Source: Rhizobium aethiopicum
GTDB taxonomy: Bacteria > Pseudomonadota > Alphaproteobacteria > Rhizobiales > Rhizobiaceae
Length of the DNA: 64,000 nt
Assembly: GCF_900094625.1 (NCBI RefSeq)
Contig: NZ_FMAJ01000016.1
Span: forward strand, 22,013 to 86,012
Reading direction: 5' to 3'
This document shows, piece by piece, positions 8,021 to 16,083 of the stretch; position 1 is the first letter of the stretch; each line of letters starts with the position of its first letter. Below the pieces are notes generated by a model. The model made no database searches. It was given only the letters and a program-made list of their open reading frames with translations, and was not told the origin of the DNA. A program made the position numbers and the translations under genes.

Positions 8021-8274
8021 CTGAGTTTACCTCACGATCCGGATATCGCCCGACAACTAATGAACGAAGGAAGGCAGGGGCTGCAAAATCCAGTCTATTA
8101 ATAATTATCTGATCTACTGTTGCAGATCATCGGTCTGCTGGGAACAGGACGGATATCCATTTCGCGCATTTGTTGTACATATCGCGAATTAATAACTTTT
8201 TAACATAAGCTATTGAATTCGATCTTGAATTCTGCAAGGTTCTGGCCGCCAAAACCATGCAAGGAGTTCAAGAC

Positions 8275-8442
8275 ATGGCTACCAGCACTAGTACTTCGAC
8301 ACTTGATGCGGGCATCGGCTCGGCGATTTCCGCCTTCAAGTCGGCCCAGAACGAAGCGACCGCGCAGAGCCTGCAGGTTGCAACCGAAATCACCAAGATC
8401 AATGGCGTCGCAAACGCCATCAAGAAGATCGGCCCAGGCTGA
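8275..8442 (+). CDS. NopA-like small pilus/needle subunit
   Basis: 55 aa, Ser/Thr-rich start then helical (SLQVATEITKINGVANAIKK). The ATG at 8275 has AAGGAG at 8259-8264; an in-frame ATG at 8257 overlaps that site and is less likely. In Sinorhizobium NGR234 the pilus subunit gene nopA lies directly before y4yQ (sctD) and rhcV, exactly as here. Size, helical character and the strong terminator behind it suit an abundant secreted structural subunit. Sequence similarity alone would not identify it. Confidence 0.5.
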   Translation: MATSTSTSTLDAGIGSAISAFKSAQNEATAQSLQVATEITKINGVANAIKKIGPG

Positions 8443-8453
8443 TTGAAACAATG

Positions 8454-8480
8454 GCGAGACGGGTTCGCCCGTCTCGCTTC
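8454..8480 (+). terminator. Intercistronic hairpin after the nopA-like gene
   Basis: A perfect 10-bp stem GCGAGACGGG/CCCGTCTCGC carries a TTCG tetraloop and is followed by TTCCCC. It sits 12 bp after the small gene and 54 bp before sctD, and may stop most transcripts or protect the 3' end of the abundant pilus message while letting some read through. Confidence 0.7.
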
Positions 8481-8530
8481 CCCGCTCTCGAAGACAATAA
8501 AAGCCGCTCGACGGACGGTTCGGGAACAAG

Positions 8531-9499
8531 ATGACCATGGATCTAGATCCCTCTTCGCCGACATTCAGAGGTAACGCCGGCAACACTGCGTCAGGCAGCG
8601 GCGGACCGGTCTTGCGCATCACGCGCGCCGGGCGCAGCTCCATTCTGCCGTTGACGGCGGAGCGGCAGGTGGTCGGCGGCAGCGCCGATTGTGACCTGAT
8701 CATCCTAGGCGCCAAACCGGAACCCGCCTTTGCCATCAGTCTGCAGCGCTCCCGCGGCTCCGACACGGTGTCGTTGACCGCGTTGCGGGATGACGTGGCG
8801 ATCGACGGTCGTTCCATCCCGCGCGATCGGACGATGAGCCTTACGAAGAGACAGACCATCTCCTTCGACGGCACGATCTGCGAACTCGAAGGTCTCGGCG
8901 CCCGGCGCGTGCGGTTCGAGCCGCGCCGGATTGCGGCTGCCGGCCTTCTCGGGCTGGCGGCGTTGCTTTTGCTGGCCGGCCTTTACAACAGCGATGCGCC
9001 GGCTCACGAAGCCCCGCTCGTCAAGGTTTCCGCCGCGCCCGAACCGGCGCCGTCATCGGCGGCGATCGCTGCCGAAATCCGCCAGGCCATTCGTATGGCT
9101 CAGCTTCCCCAAGATCTGAGCATCGTCGCCACCGCCGACGAAATTCGCATCGGCGAAGGATCGCGGCCTCTCGGCCTGCCCGATGAGACCAAGCTGCGCA
9201 GCATCATCGCCTCGATGAGCCGGCGGGGTTCCGTTTCCATCGTCGATCTCACCGCCCTCTCTTCCGGTCTCGACGGCTTCGTCGCCGCCGCCGGCTATAC
9301 GCCCGTCAGATTCATCATCGGCTCCGACGGTCGCCGCTACGAGGAAGGCGATGTCGTTGCGAGCGGCTGGCGCATCAAGGAGATCGGCAAAGACCAGATG
9401 ATCGTTTCCCGTGACAGTGAGGACGATACGGTCAATTTCGCCTCTGCCGGCAATGCCGAGCCGAAGCTCGCCGAAATTTCCAGCAGCGAACAAGAATAG
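8531..9499 (+). CDS. SctD inner-ring protein (Y4yQ-like) with FHA domain
   Basis: 322 aa. Residues about 25-120 form a forkhead-associated-like cytoplasmic domain (ADCDLIILGAK, VAIDGRSIPRDRTMSL). A single membrane segment follows at about 137-155 (AAAGLLGLAALLLLAGLY), then a periplasmic domain that ends with YEEGDVVASGWRIKEIGKDQ. This is the SctD/YscD plan for the inner-membrane ring. It lies between the nopA-like gene and rhcV, matching y4yQ in NGR234. Start ATG is followed at once by acidic residues; no better start is visible. Confidence 0.8.
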   Translation: MTMDLDPSSPTFRGNAGNTASGSGGPVLRITRAGRSSILPLTAERQVVGGSADCDLIILGAKPEPAFAISLQRSRGSDTVSLTALRDDVAIDGRSIPRDRTMSLTKRQTISFDGTICELEGLGARRVRFEPRRIAAAGLLGLAALLLLAGLYNSDAPAHEAPLVKVSAAPEPAPSSAAIAAEIRQAIRMAQLPQDLSIVATADEIRIGEGSRPLGLPDETKLRSIIASMSRRGSVSIVDLTALSSGLDGFVAAAGYTPVRFIIGSDGRRYEEGDVVASGWRIKEIGKDQMIVSRDSEDDTVNFASAGNAEPKLAEISSSEQE

Positions 9500-9522
9500 G
9501 CGATGGCGTCGGAAGCCGGATC

Positions 9523-11454
9523 ATGAAGGTAAGGTCATCCGCCATCGCCATGCTTGCGCAGCGCACCGATATGCTGCTTGCGGTTTTTTTCGCCTCCGTC
9601 GTGACGATGCTGGTGCTGCCGCTTCCGACAATCGTTCTGGACGTGCTGATCGCTTTCAATCTCTCCTTCGCTTTCGTGGTGCTGATCACCACGACCTATC
9701 TGAAGAGCGTGCTTGAAATCGCGACCTTTCCCGCGGTCATTCTGATCGGCACGCTGTTCCGCCTGGCCTTGACGATTTCCTCGACCCGGCTCGTGCTGGC
9801 GGACGCCGATGCCGGCGAGATCATCATGGCCTTCGGCGATTTCGTCGTTGCGGGAAATGTCGTCGTCGGGCTGATCATTTTCCTGATCGTGGCGCTGGTG
9901 CAGTTCATCGTGGTGACGAAGGGCGCCGAGCGCATCGCCGAGGTCGGCGCCCGTTTCACGCTCGACGCCATGCCGGGCAAGCAGCTCGCCATCGACAGCG
10001 ACCTGCGCAACGGCCATATCAGCACGGAAGCCGCGCAGAAGCGCCGGTCGCGTCTCGAACAGGAGAGCCAGTTCTTCGGCGCGATGGACGGCGCCATGCG
10101 CTTCGTCAAGGGCGATGCGGTCGCAGGATTGGTGATCGTCGCCGTCAATCTCATCGGCGGCCTGGCGATCGGTATCTTCCAGAAGGGCCTGAGCTTTGCC
10201 GAGGCGGCCCATCTCTATACGCTGCTGTCGATCGGCGACGGCCTGGTCTCGCAGATCCCATCCATTCTGATGGCAGTCTCGGCGGGTATCGTCGTGACCC
10301 GCGTGTCCGATGACGGCAATGGCAGCCTCGGCAGCGATATCGGCCGCGAACTCTTCCGGGAGCCCCGCGCATTGGCGATTGCGGCGGCGCTGACGATCTG
10401 CGCGGGCTTCGTGCCGGGATTTCCCACAGGCGTGCTCGGCGCAATCGGCCTGTGCCTGGCGGGCCTTGCCTTTATGGTGCATCGCCGGCGCACCGGCCCG
10501 GCCGCAGCCGGATCGGCGAATGCCGTGGAAAGCGCCAATTCCTATCCGCTCGACCGGACGAAATATGGCGATCCCGTCGTCGCCACCGTCTCGGTGGAAA
10601 CGCTGGCGCGGCTTGAGGCGATGCGGCTCGGCGAAATGCTGGACGGGCGGATCCGCATGGCGGCGCGCGCCGTCGGCGTCTCCGTGACGGTGCCGACGTT
10701 CAACGCCGATCCCCGCATGGCCGAGGATCTGATCCACCTTCAGGTCGAAAACGTGCCCGCCGGTCTCGTCAGCTGCGGTCCCGAACGGACGGCCGAACAG
10801 ATTGCCGACGACATCGTGCGCATCGTCCGCCGCCATATCGGCGCCCTGTTCAGCGTCGACGACGCGGCACAATGGCTGGGCAGCCTCGAACCGCGTCTCG
10901 GCAAACTGGCGATCGACGTCGCCACCCAGGTGCCGCTGATGCTGACGGTCGCGGTCGTCAGACGCCTGCTGGATTCCGGCGTGACGCTTTCCCAGCCGCG
11001 CGGACTGCTGGAAGTGATGCTGCACGCCGGCACCGATCACGCGCCGGATGCCCTGGCCGAAATGGCGCGCGCCGCGCTGGTCAAGCAGATCGCCTTCGGG
11101 CTTCTCGACCGGCGCGGATTGCTGCCGGCGCTGGTGCTTCCCGCCGAATGGGACCACTTCATCCGCTCCTATGACGCCGCTGGAGCGACCGAGAAGATCG
11201 AGATAGCCGAAAGGCTGCGCCTGCTGGCCGAGAAAGCCAGGCAGGCTCTCGAGGACGCCAACGAGCGGGGATACGATCCCATCATCATCGTGCCGGGCGA
11301 GTGGCGCCTGCTCACCCAGACGCTGATGATCCACCACAACTGCCGCATTCCGGTGCTGGCGGCGGAGGAGATCGACAGGGATATAACGATCGAAACCATC
11401 GGAGAGATCGGGCAAATCCGGAACGCTGCCGGCTCCAAACAAAGGCCGGGCTGA
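9523..11454 (+). CDS. rhcV: RhcV (SctV) major export-gate protein
   Basis: 643 aa. About eight membrane helices occupy residues 15-330, including the FHIPEP-family signature RIAEVGARFTLDAMPGKQ near residue 145. The C-terminal half is the cytosolic ring domain, ending ITIETIGEIGQIRNAAG. Members are usually 640-700 aa, so it appears full-length. A GGAAG site precedes the ATG. It starts 23 bp after sctD and forms one unit with nopA-like, sctD and probably the pectate lyase. It recruits chaperones and substrates to the export gate in the inner membrane. Confidence 0.95.
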   Translation: MKVRSSAIAMLAQRTDMLLAVFFASVVTMLVLPLPTIVLDVLIAFNLSFAFVVLITTTYLKSVLEIATFPAVILIGTLFRLALTISSTRLVLADADAGEIIMAFGDFVVAGNVVVGLIIFLIVALVQFIVVTKGAERIAEVGARFTLDAMPGKQLAIDSDLRNGHISTEAAQKRRSRLEQESQFFGAMDGAMRFVKGDAVAGLVIVAVNLIGGLAIGIFQKGLSFAEAAHLYTLLSIGDGLVSQIPSILMAVSAGIVVTRVSDDGNGSLGSDIGRELFREPRALAIAAALTICAGFVPGFPTGVLGAIGLCLAGLAFMVHRRRTGPAAAGSANAVESANSYPLDRTKYGDPVVATVSVETLARLEAMRLGEMLDGRIRMAARAVGVSVTVPTFNADPRMAEDLIHLQVENVPAGLVSCGPERTAEQIADDIVRIVRRHIGALFSVDDAAQWLGSLEPRLGKLAIDVATQVPLMLTVAVVRRLLDSGVTLSQPRGLLEVMLHAGTDHAPDALAEMARAALVKQIAFGLLDRRGLLPALVLPAEWDHFIRSYDAAGATEKIEIAERLRLLAEKARQALEDANERGYDPIIIVPGEWRLLTQTLMIHHNCRIPVLAAEEIDRDITIETIGEIGQIRNAAGSKQRPG

Positions 11455-11487
11455 TAGAGCAAGTGAAGTAGACGAGACCAACTGGGG

Positions 11488-12411
11488 ATGAATGCAATGT
11501 GTGGCGTAGATGGACAAAGGCCCATAGACTTCGACAGAACCTCCCGTTTCGACCTTGAGTCCGATTGCCTTGGCGGCAGCAATAGGGCCGACACGGATTT
11601 CACCGCCATCCGAACCCGCAAGGTCTCGCCCTTCGAAGATTTCTCCGGCAACCCGCCGACGCTGACCTCCTATGTGCCGAAGTCGCGGGAAACGTCGGAA
11701 AACGGCATGGATTCCGACCCCAAGGATCTGCTGCGCAAGCACATCAACTGGCAATCCCACTCCAAGAAGGTGGATCCATCCGACGAGAAACAGGCCACGA
11801 CTTTGCAGACCACGACGGAAAAACCCGACCTCTCGAAAGAGGGCAGCGTCATCGTCGTCAACGAGCCGATCGTCGTGGATGGCGGCGTGTTCGACGGCAA
11901 GGGCGCGACCTATACGGCCTCGTCCAAGCTCGGCGATGGCGGCCAGTCCGAAACCCAATCGCCGCTGTTCATTCTCAAGAACGGCGCCACGCTCAAGAAT
12001 GTCGATCTCGGCGAGAATGGCGCCGACGGCATTCACGTCTATGGCGGCGCGACGCTCGAAAACGTCAATTGGCAGAATGTCGGCGAGGATGCGCTGACGG
12101 TAAAAAGCGCCGGCGACGTCACTATTATCGGTGGCTCCGCCAAGGGCGCGACCGACAAGATCTTCCAGATCAATGCCGACACGAGGTTCTATCTGAAGGA
12201 TTTCGTCGCTGACGGCTTTACCACGCTCGTGCGCACCAACGGCGGCAAGCAGATCGACGCCGACGTCACCATCGATGGCGGGGCGTTCTCCCACGGCAGC
12301 AACGTCTTCCGCACCGACAGCTCGCTTGCCAGCGTGACGTTCCTCTCCGATATCACGCTGGACGATGTGAAGAACTGGACGCGTGTAGGTGACAACCAAT
12401 CGGGCGTCTGA
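11488..12411 (+). CDS. HrpW-like family-3 pectate lyase, likely type III secreted
   Basis: 307 aa. The first ~110 residues are polar and disordered without a Sec signal peptide, as in type III substrates; the rest is a PL3 parallel beta-helix (GVFDGKGATYTASSKLGDGG, GADGIHVYGGATLENVNWQN, GEDALTVKSAGDVTIIGGSA). PL3 enzymes cut or bind demethylated pectin in plant walls. HrpW proteins of plant pathogens combine a harpin-like region with this domain and are secreted through the system they sit beside. Here the gene follows rhcV by 33 bp. An ATG at 11497 with GGGGA upstream is an alternative start. Catalytic activity is unproven. Confidence 0.85.
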   Translation: MNAMCGVDGQRPIDFDRTSRFDLESDCLGGSNRADTDFTAIRTRKVSPFEDFSGNPPTLTSYVPKSRETSENGMDSDPKDLLRKHINWQSHSKKVDPSDEKQATTLQTTTEKPDLSKEGSVIVVNEPIVVDGGVFDGKGATYTASSKLGDGGQSETQSPLFILKNGATLKNVDLGENGADGIHVYGGATLENVNWQNVGEDALTVKSAGDVTIIGGSAKGATDKIFQINADTRFYLKDFVADGFTTLVRTNGGKQIDADVTIDGGAFSHGSNVFRTDSSLASVTFLSDITLDDVKNWTRVGDNQSGV

Positions 12412-12472
12412 GACGCCCGACCACCGGAACCGCAAAGCGAAGATCAAGCGGGCGGCTTAGGCTCCCGCTTTT
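12400..12472 (+). terminator. Two hairpins between convergent pectate lyase and rhcU genes
   Basis: TCGGGCGTC/GACGCCCGA (12400-12420, loop TGA) overlaps the pectate lyase stop codon. AAGCGGG/CCCGCTT (12446-12470) is followed by TT and then the rhcU stop codon. The second is the better terminator for the plus-strand unit. Confidence 0.6.
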
Positions 12473-13269
12473 CATTGCCGGCCTGGTCCTTGCCTGCGCG
12501 GCGGGCTGCTGCGCATTTCCGCGCCGATTTGCCGGCGCGCCGATTTCAGCTTCGGGTCGCCCTGGGTATCCTTGTATTCGCGCCGCGCCTCGGTCTTGGT
12601 CATGCGGTGTTCGTGCCTGAACAGCGCGCGCGAAATGCGGATATCGAAAAAGGCCGCCGCCACCATGATGCCGGCGGCAATGACGAGGATCGAGCCGAGG
12701 AGATGGGCTGTCGTGGAGAGCGTGCATGCTTCTCCGCAAAGAGGCGACCAGAAGATGCTGTTGAGGAAATAGAGGATCGCACCGCCGCCGGCGGCGGCGA
12801 GCAGGACAAACTTGACGAGCCCCTTGACGAACTCGGCGATGCTCGCGAGCGAAAAAAGCCTCTTGATGCCCTCGAACGGATTGAGCCGGGTGAAATCGAA
12901 GCTCATATGTTTGAACGATACGGGAAACCCCTGCCCGTCGAGGATCGACACCAGGATGGTCGCGGCAAGACCCATGGCAAGCGGCAGCCACATGAGATCG
13001 AGCAGCGCCACGCCGGTTTCGCTCAAGCCGACAGTGACGGCGTCGGAGAGGTCGGCCCGCGCGGCGGACTGCAGGCCGCTATCGAAACTGCGGGTGAAAT
13101 CCTCGAGGATATCAGGCAAGCCCCAGGTGACGTAGACGGCGATGGCAAGAACGGAGATCGCAACCGGGATTTCCTTCGAGCGGGGAACCTGGCCCTCGCG
13201 GCGGAGCCGATCGAGCTTCACCCGGCTCGGCGGCAGGGTTTTTTCTTCGGTATCGTCATTTTTGGCCAT
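12472..13269 (-). CDS. rhcU: RhcU (SctU) export-gate switch protein, C-terminally truncated
   Basis: 265 aa; family members are about 345-360 aa. The four membrane helices and the start of the cytosolic linker are present (MTKTEARREYKDTQGDP, KLKSARRQIGAEM), but the frame stops 15 residues later. The autocleavage motif NPTH and the whole FlhB_C switch domain are missing, and none of the other frames toward 12412 encodes them. The domain sets substrate switching from pilus parts to effectors. The gene overlaps rhcT by 14 bp and is last in the operon, so the loss fits a deletion at the junction with the convergent pectate lyase unit. Confidence 0.85.
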   Translation of the reverse strand: MAKNDDTEEKTLPPSRVKLDRLRREGQVPRSKEIPVAISVLAIAVYVTWGLPDILEDFTRSFDSGLQSAARADLSDAVTVGLSETGVALLDLMWLPLAMGLAATILVSILDGQGFPVSFKHMSFDFTRLNPFEGIKRLFSLASIAEFVKGLVKFVLLAAAGGGAILYFLNSIFWSPLCGEACTLSTTAHLLGSILVIAAGIMVAAAFFDIRISRALFRHEHRMTKTEARREYKDTQGDPKLKSARRQIGAEMRSSPPRRQGPGRQ

Positions 13270-14065
13270 GGGTCACCTCCAGCATGGCTTTCACCTCGTT
13301 GAATCCGTCGATCCAGAGATCGTGGAAATAGCTGGAGATGAAGGCCGTGTAGATGACGAGAATGACCACGACCGCGAAGTTCTTGATGGCCGGCAGGCTA
13401 TCGTTCAGCGGGAATTGTTTCGACGAGCGGCCAACGAAGGCCAGCGACAATTCGAGCGCGCAGGTGACGATCATGAACGGGGCGGCAAGCAATCCGGCCG
13501 CTTTGAACAGCCGGCCGAATACACCGAGGATCATGTCGAGCGGATCGTCGGGCATGGCGGGCATGAGCTTGAAGAGCGGCCAGAACTCGAACGACTTGTA
13601 GAAAATCGCGACCAGATCGATGATGCCGCCGGCGCTGACGAAAATCACCAGGGCGATCGACATCATCAGCGAACCGAGCGGCGCGGTTTCCAGCGCGTTG
13701 ATCTGGTCGAAGAGATTGGCGGCATTGGCACCGCGATAGACATCAGTCATATCACCCGCCGCCTGGGCCGCCCAGAAGGGAATGCCGAGCCCCATGCCGA
13801 CAAGCGCCCCGAAGCAAAGTTCCTTCATCGAAAGGGCGGCCAGATCGAACCAGGACGTATCCCCCAGCGCCAGCGTCGAATAAGCGAAGGCGACGGAGGG
13901 CGCCGACAGGCCGATTGCGAGGCCGAAACGCAGGATGCCGACGATGCTGAACAGCGAGAAGATCGGGAAGATCAGCAGTATCCCGAGCGCGCGGGCGGCG
14001 CCGAGCATGGCTGCGGCCGGTGCCGCGACCTCGATGCCGACGAGCGGAAGATGATCCGGCCCCAT
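13256..14065 (-). CDS. rhcT: RhcT (SctT) export-gate membrane protein
   Basis: 269 aa with six to eight hydrophobic helices and typical SctT sequence (ARALGILLIFPIFSLF, GIPFWAAQAAGDMTDVYRGA, SEFGSLF-like ALETAPLGSLMMSIALV). It joins RhcR and RhcS in the export-gate pore complex in the inner membrane. The gene starts 10 bp after rhcS and overlaps rhcU by 14 bp, showing tight operon packing. Length is normal for the family. Confidence 0.93.
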   Translation of the reverse strand: MGPDHLPLVGIEVAAPAAAMLGAARALGILLIFPIFSLFSIVGILRFGLAIGLSAPSVAFAYSTLALGDTSWFDLAALSMKELCFGALVGMGLGIPFWAAQAAGDMTDVYRGANAANLFDQINALETAPLGSLMMSIALVIFVSAGGIIDLVAIFYKSFEFWPLFKLMPAMPDDPLDMILGVFGRLFKAAGLLAAPFMIVTCALELSLAFVGRSSKQFPLNDSLPAIKNFAVVVILVIYTAFISSYFHDLWIDGFNEVKAMLEVTHGQK

Positions 14066-14075
14066 CCGCCTCGCC

Positions 14076-14345
14076 TCACTGAACCATGGTCGGGAAGTCG
14101 TTGAGGATGTGAACGGAATGTTCGATCAGCGGCGTTGCCAACACCCGGCCGAACAGCAGCAGGGTGATGGAGATCACGAAAATCTTGACGATCTGCGCGA
14201 TGGTCTGTTCCTGGATCTGCGTCGCCGCCTGGAAGATGGCGATGACGAGGCCGAGAAGTGCGGCAAGGCCCAGAATAGGGCCGGCCAAGGCGAAGGTCGC
14301 CATCACGGACATGCCGATTTCGGCTGCGACCTGATCCTCACCCAT
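14076..14345 (-). CDS. rhcS: RhcS (SctS) export-gate membrane protein
   Basis: 89 aa with two membrane hairpin helices (GPILGLAALLGLVIAIFQAA and IVKIFVISITLLLFGRVLA) flanking the conserved TQIQEQTIAQIVK segment of the SctS/FliQ family. Four copies wrap the export-gate pore. A 65-bp spacer separates it from rhcR and 10 bp from rhcT. Confidence 0.95.
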   Translation of the reverse strand: MGEDQVAAEIGMSVMATFALAGPILGLAALLGLVIAIFQAATQIQEQTIAQIVKIFVISITLLLFGRVLATPLIEHSVHILNDFPTMVQ

Positions 14346-14410
14346 GACGGCAAGCCTTTCCGGTCTGCGCGGCAGGCACCCGAACCGGTGCGTTCGTCAT
14401 GGCAGGCTGC

Positions 14411-15064
14411 TCACTGCGCATAGGATAGCACCAGACCTTCCAGCAGTCGCCGCCAGCCGTCGATCGAGACGAAGAGCAGCAGCTTCAGCGGCGTTGAAAC
14501 CACCGTCGGCGACATCATCTGCATGCCGAGCGCCACGAGAATGGCGGAGACGGCGAAGTCGATCATCAGGAAGGGCAGATAGATCAGAAATCCGATTTCG
14601 AATGCCCGCGTCAGTTCCGAAACGAGGAAGCTCGGCGTCAGAACGGTGATGTCGTCGGAGGCGATCGGGCTAACCGGTGCGTTTGCCCAGATTTTCTGCG
14701 ATGCCTGGACGAAAAAGTCGCGGACCTCGGCATCGGAAAATTTCAGCATGAAATCCTTCAGCGGTGCCGCCACCTTGACCATGCCGTCCGCCATACCACT
14801 GACCGTGGCGAAATCGCCGCTATGGGCGAGCAGCAATTGCCAGCTGTTCTGCAGCACCGGGTTCATCACGAAGGCCGAGAGCACGATGGCGATCGCAAAG
14901 ACCAGGAGATTCGGCGGTGTCTGCTGGATGCCGATCGCATTGCGCACGATCAGGAGAACGACCGAAATCTTGGTAAAGGAGGTTGCTATCACGGCAATGA
15001 CCGGCAGCATCGAGATCGCCGCCATCGCCACGAGGCTCTGGGCAAGAGGAAAGGTCTGTTCCAT
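14411..15064 (-). CDS. rhcR: RhcR (SctR) export-gate membrane protein
   Basis: 217 aa with four membrane helices and SctR/FliP signatures: VVLLIVRNAIGIQQTPPN near residue 35 and MISMLP-like AISMLPVIAVIATSFTK at the start, ending with LLLFVSIDGWRRLLEGLVLS. Five copies form the gate core. Its ATG overlaps the rhcQ stop codon as ATGA, indicating translational coupling. Confidence 0.95.
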   Translation of the reverse strand: MEQTFPLAQSLVAMAAISMLPVIAVIATSFTKISVVLLIVRNAIGIQQTPPNLLVFAIAIVLSAFVMNPVLQNSWQLLLAHSGDFATVSGMADGMVKVAAPLKDFMLKFSDAEVRDFFVQASQKIWANAPVSPIASDDITVLTPSFLVSELTRAFEIGFLIYLPFLMIDFAVSAILVALGMQMMSPTVVSTPLKLLLFVSIDGWRRLLEGLVLSYAQ

Positions 15065-16083
15065 CAGTCGTGCAGCATTGTCACGCGAACGGCGCTCAAT
15101 CCATCCACGGAGATAATTTCCCCCCGCCCGATGACACGGCCCTGGGCGATGATATCGACGGCATCCGTCAGCGGCCTGTCGAGATTGAAGACATAACCTT
15201 CGCCGATCGTCTCGAGTGTGCGAAGCGGAAGCTCCAGCCGTCCTGCATCGAAGACCAGCTTGATCGGGATGCTGTCGACAGGCGACGGACGCGGCTCGCC
15301 CTGCAATTCCTGATCGACGGTTTCATTCGTCATGAAATGCCTCATTGGTCCGGTTGGCGTCGACAGAAGCGGCTGGGTGAGGACCGCGCCTTTGTCCGAT
15401 CGCATGCAGGTTGCAAGGTAACGTTCACCCGTGATCGCGATCACGGTCTCCGGCGCCGCCCCATCGATGACGATGCCGTCCCCCAATCGCAGGGATTTGA
15501 TCTCACCGACCGACAGCACGGCATAACCGCGCCGGATGCCGACGGTCGTCGTCAGGGCATCGAGCGTGCGGCGCGGCAGGCGGCTCGCCCAGCCGACCAG
15601 CCCGTTCAGAAAAGCCTCGTCGAAGCGGCCGCTCAAGGGCAGGCTCATGCCGTTCCAGCCGATTTCGAAGCCGAAATTGCCGCTGGCATCCGGCTGCGGC
15701 TCCACGCCGATCTGCAGCAGCGACAGGCTGATGCCGATCTTGTTCTCGATTGCCTCGAAGGCCTCGACGAACTGATGTTCGACCACCGCCGCCTGTTCAT
15801 GCGGCGACAGTTTTTCCCAGAGGAGCAGCGGTTCAAGCCTTTCGGCCAGCAACCGCAATGCGCCGGCCGACGCAATCAGCATCTGCTCCCGTTCGCCGAT
15901 GCGGCAGAGAAGACCGACCGGATCGACGATCCGCGCGGCTGCGATATCGGGGGACAGTGGGCGAACGGAAAGCGTCTGCTCCCGGACCGGAATTTGCCAG
16001 GCGGCGCGCATCATCGTGTCGGAACGGGAAAAGAAGCTCTCGGCCATCGATGACCGGGGCCATGCGGTCGCTGCGATATTCAT
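15064..16083 (-). CDS. rhcQ: RhcQ (SctQ) cytoplasmic-ring protein
   Basis: 339 aa. The C-terminal ~80 residues form the SpoA (FliN-like) domain (IPIKLVFDAGRLELPLRTLE, then VIGRGEIISVDGLSAVRV); the N-terminal portion is divergent, as is usual for SctQ. SctQ pods build the sorting platform under the export gate. Start overlaps the rhcN stop as ATGA. In many rhizobial loci a SctO gene separates rhcN and rhcQ, but not here. A second internal SpoA start cannot be judged. Confidence 0.88.
   Translation of the reverse strand: MNIAATAWPRSSMAESFFSRSDTMMRAAWQIPVREQTLSVRPLSPDIAAARIVDPVGLLCRIGEREQMLIASAGALRLLAERLEPLLLWEKLSPHEQAAVVEHQFVEAFEAIENKIGISLSLLQIGVEPQPDASGNFGFEIGWNGMSLPLSGRFDEAFLNGLVGWASRLPRRTLDALTTTVGIRRGYAVLSVGEIKSLRLGDGIVIDGAAPETVIAITGERYLATCMRSDKGAVLTQPLLSTPTGPMRHFMTNETVDQELQGEPRPSPVDSIPIKLVFDAGRLELPLRTLETIGEGYVFNLDRPLTDAVDIIAQGRVIGRGEIISVDGLSAVRVTMLHD

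Noticed and set aside
7205..8101. Plus-strand open frame opposite sctO and rhcC1
   Set aside because: Shadow of coding sequence on the other strand with no ribosome site or domain.
8021..8274. Possible tts box (TtsI site) before rhcC1 or the nopA-like gene
   Set aside because: No match to the GTCAGCTT/GAAAGCT-type core seen on either strand.
9535..12447. Minus-strand open frame of 970 codons opposite rhcV and the pectate lyase gene
   Set aside because: It is antisense to two well-supported genes, rich in Asp/His/Arg as expected from a GC-rich shadow frame, and shows no domain.
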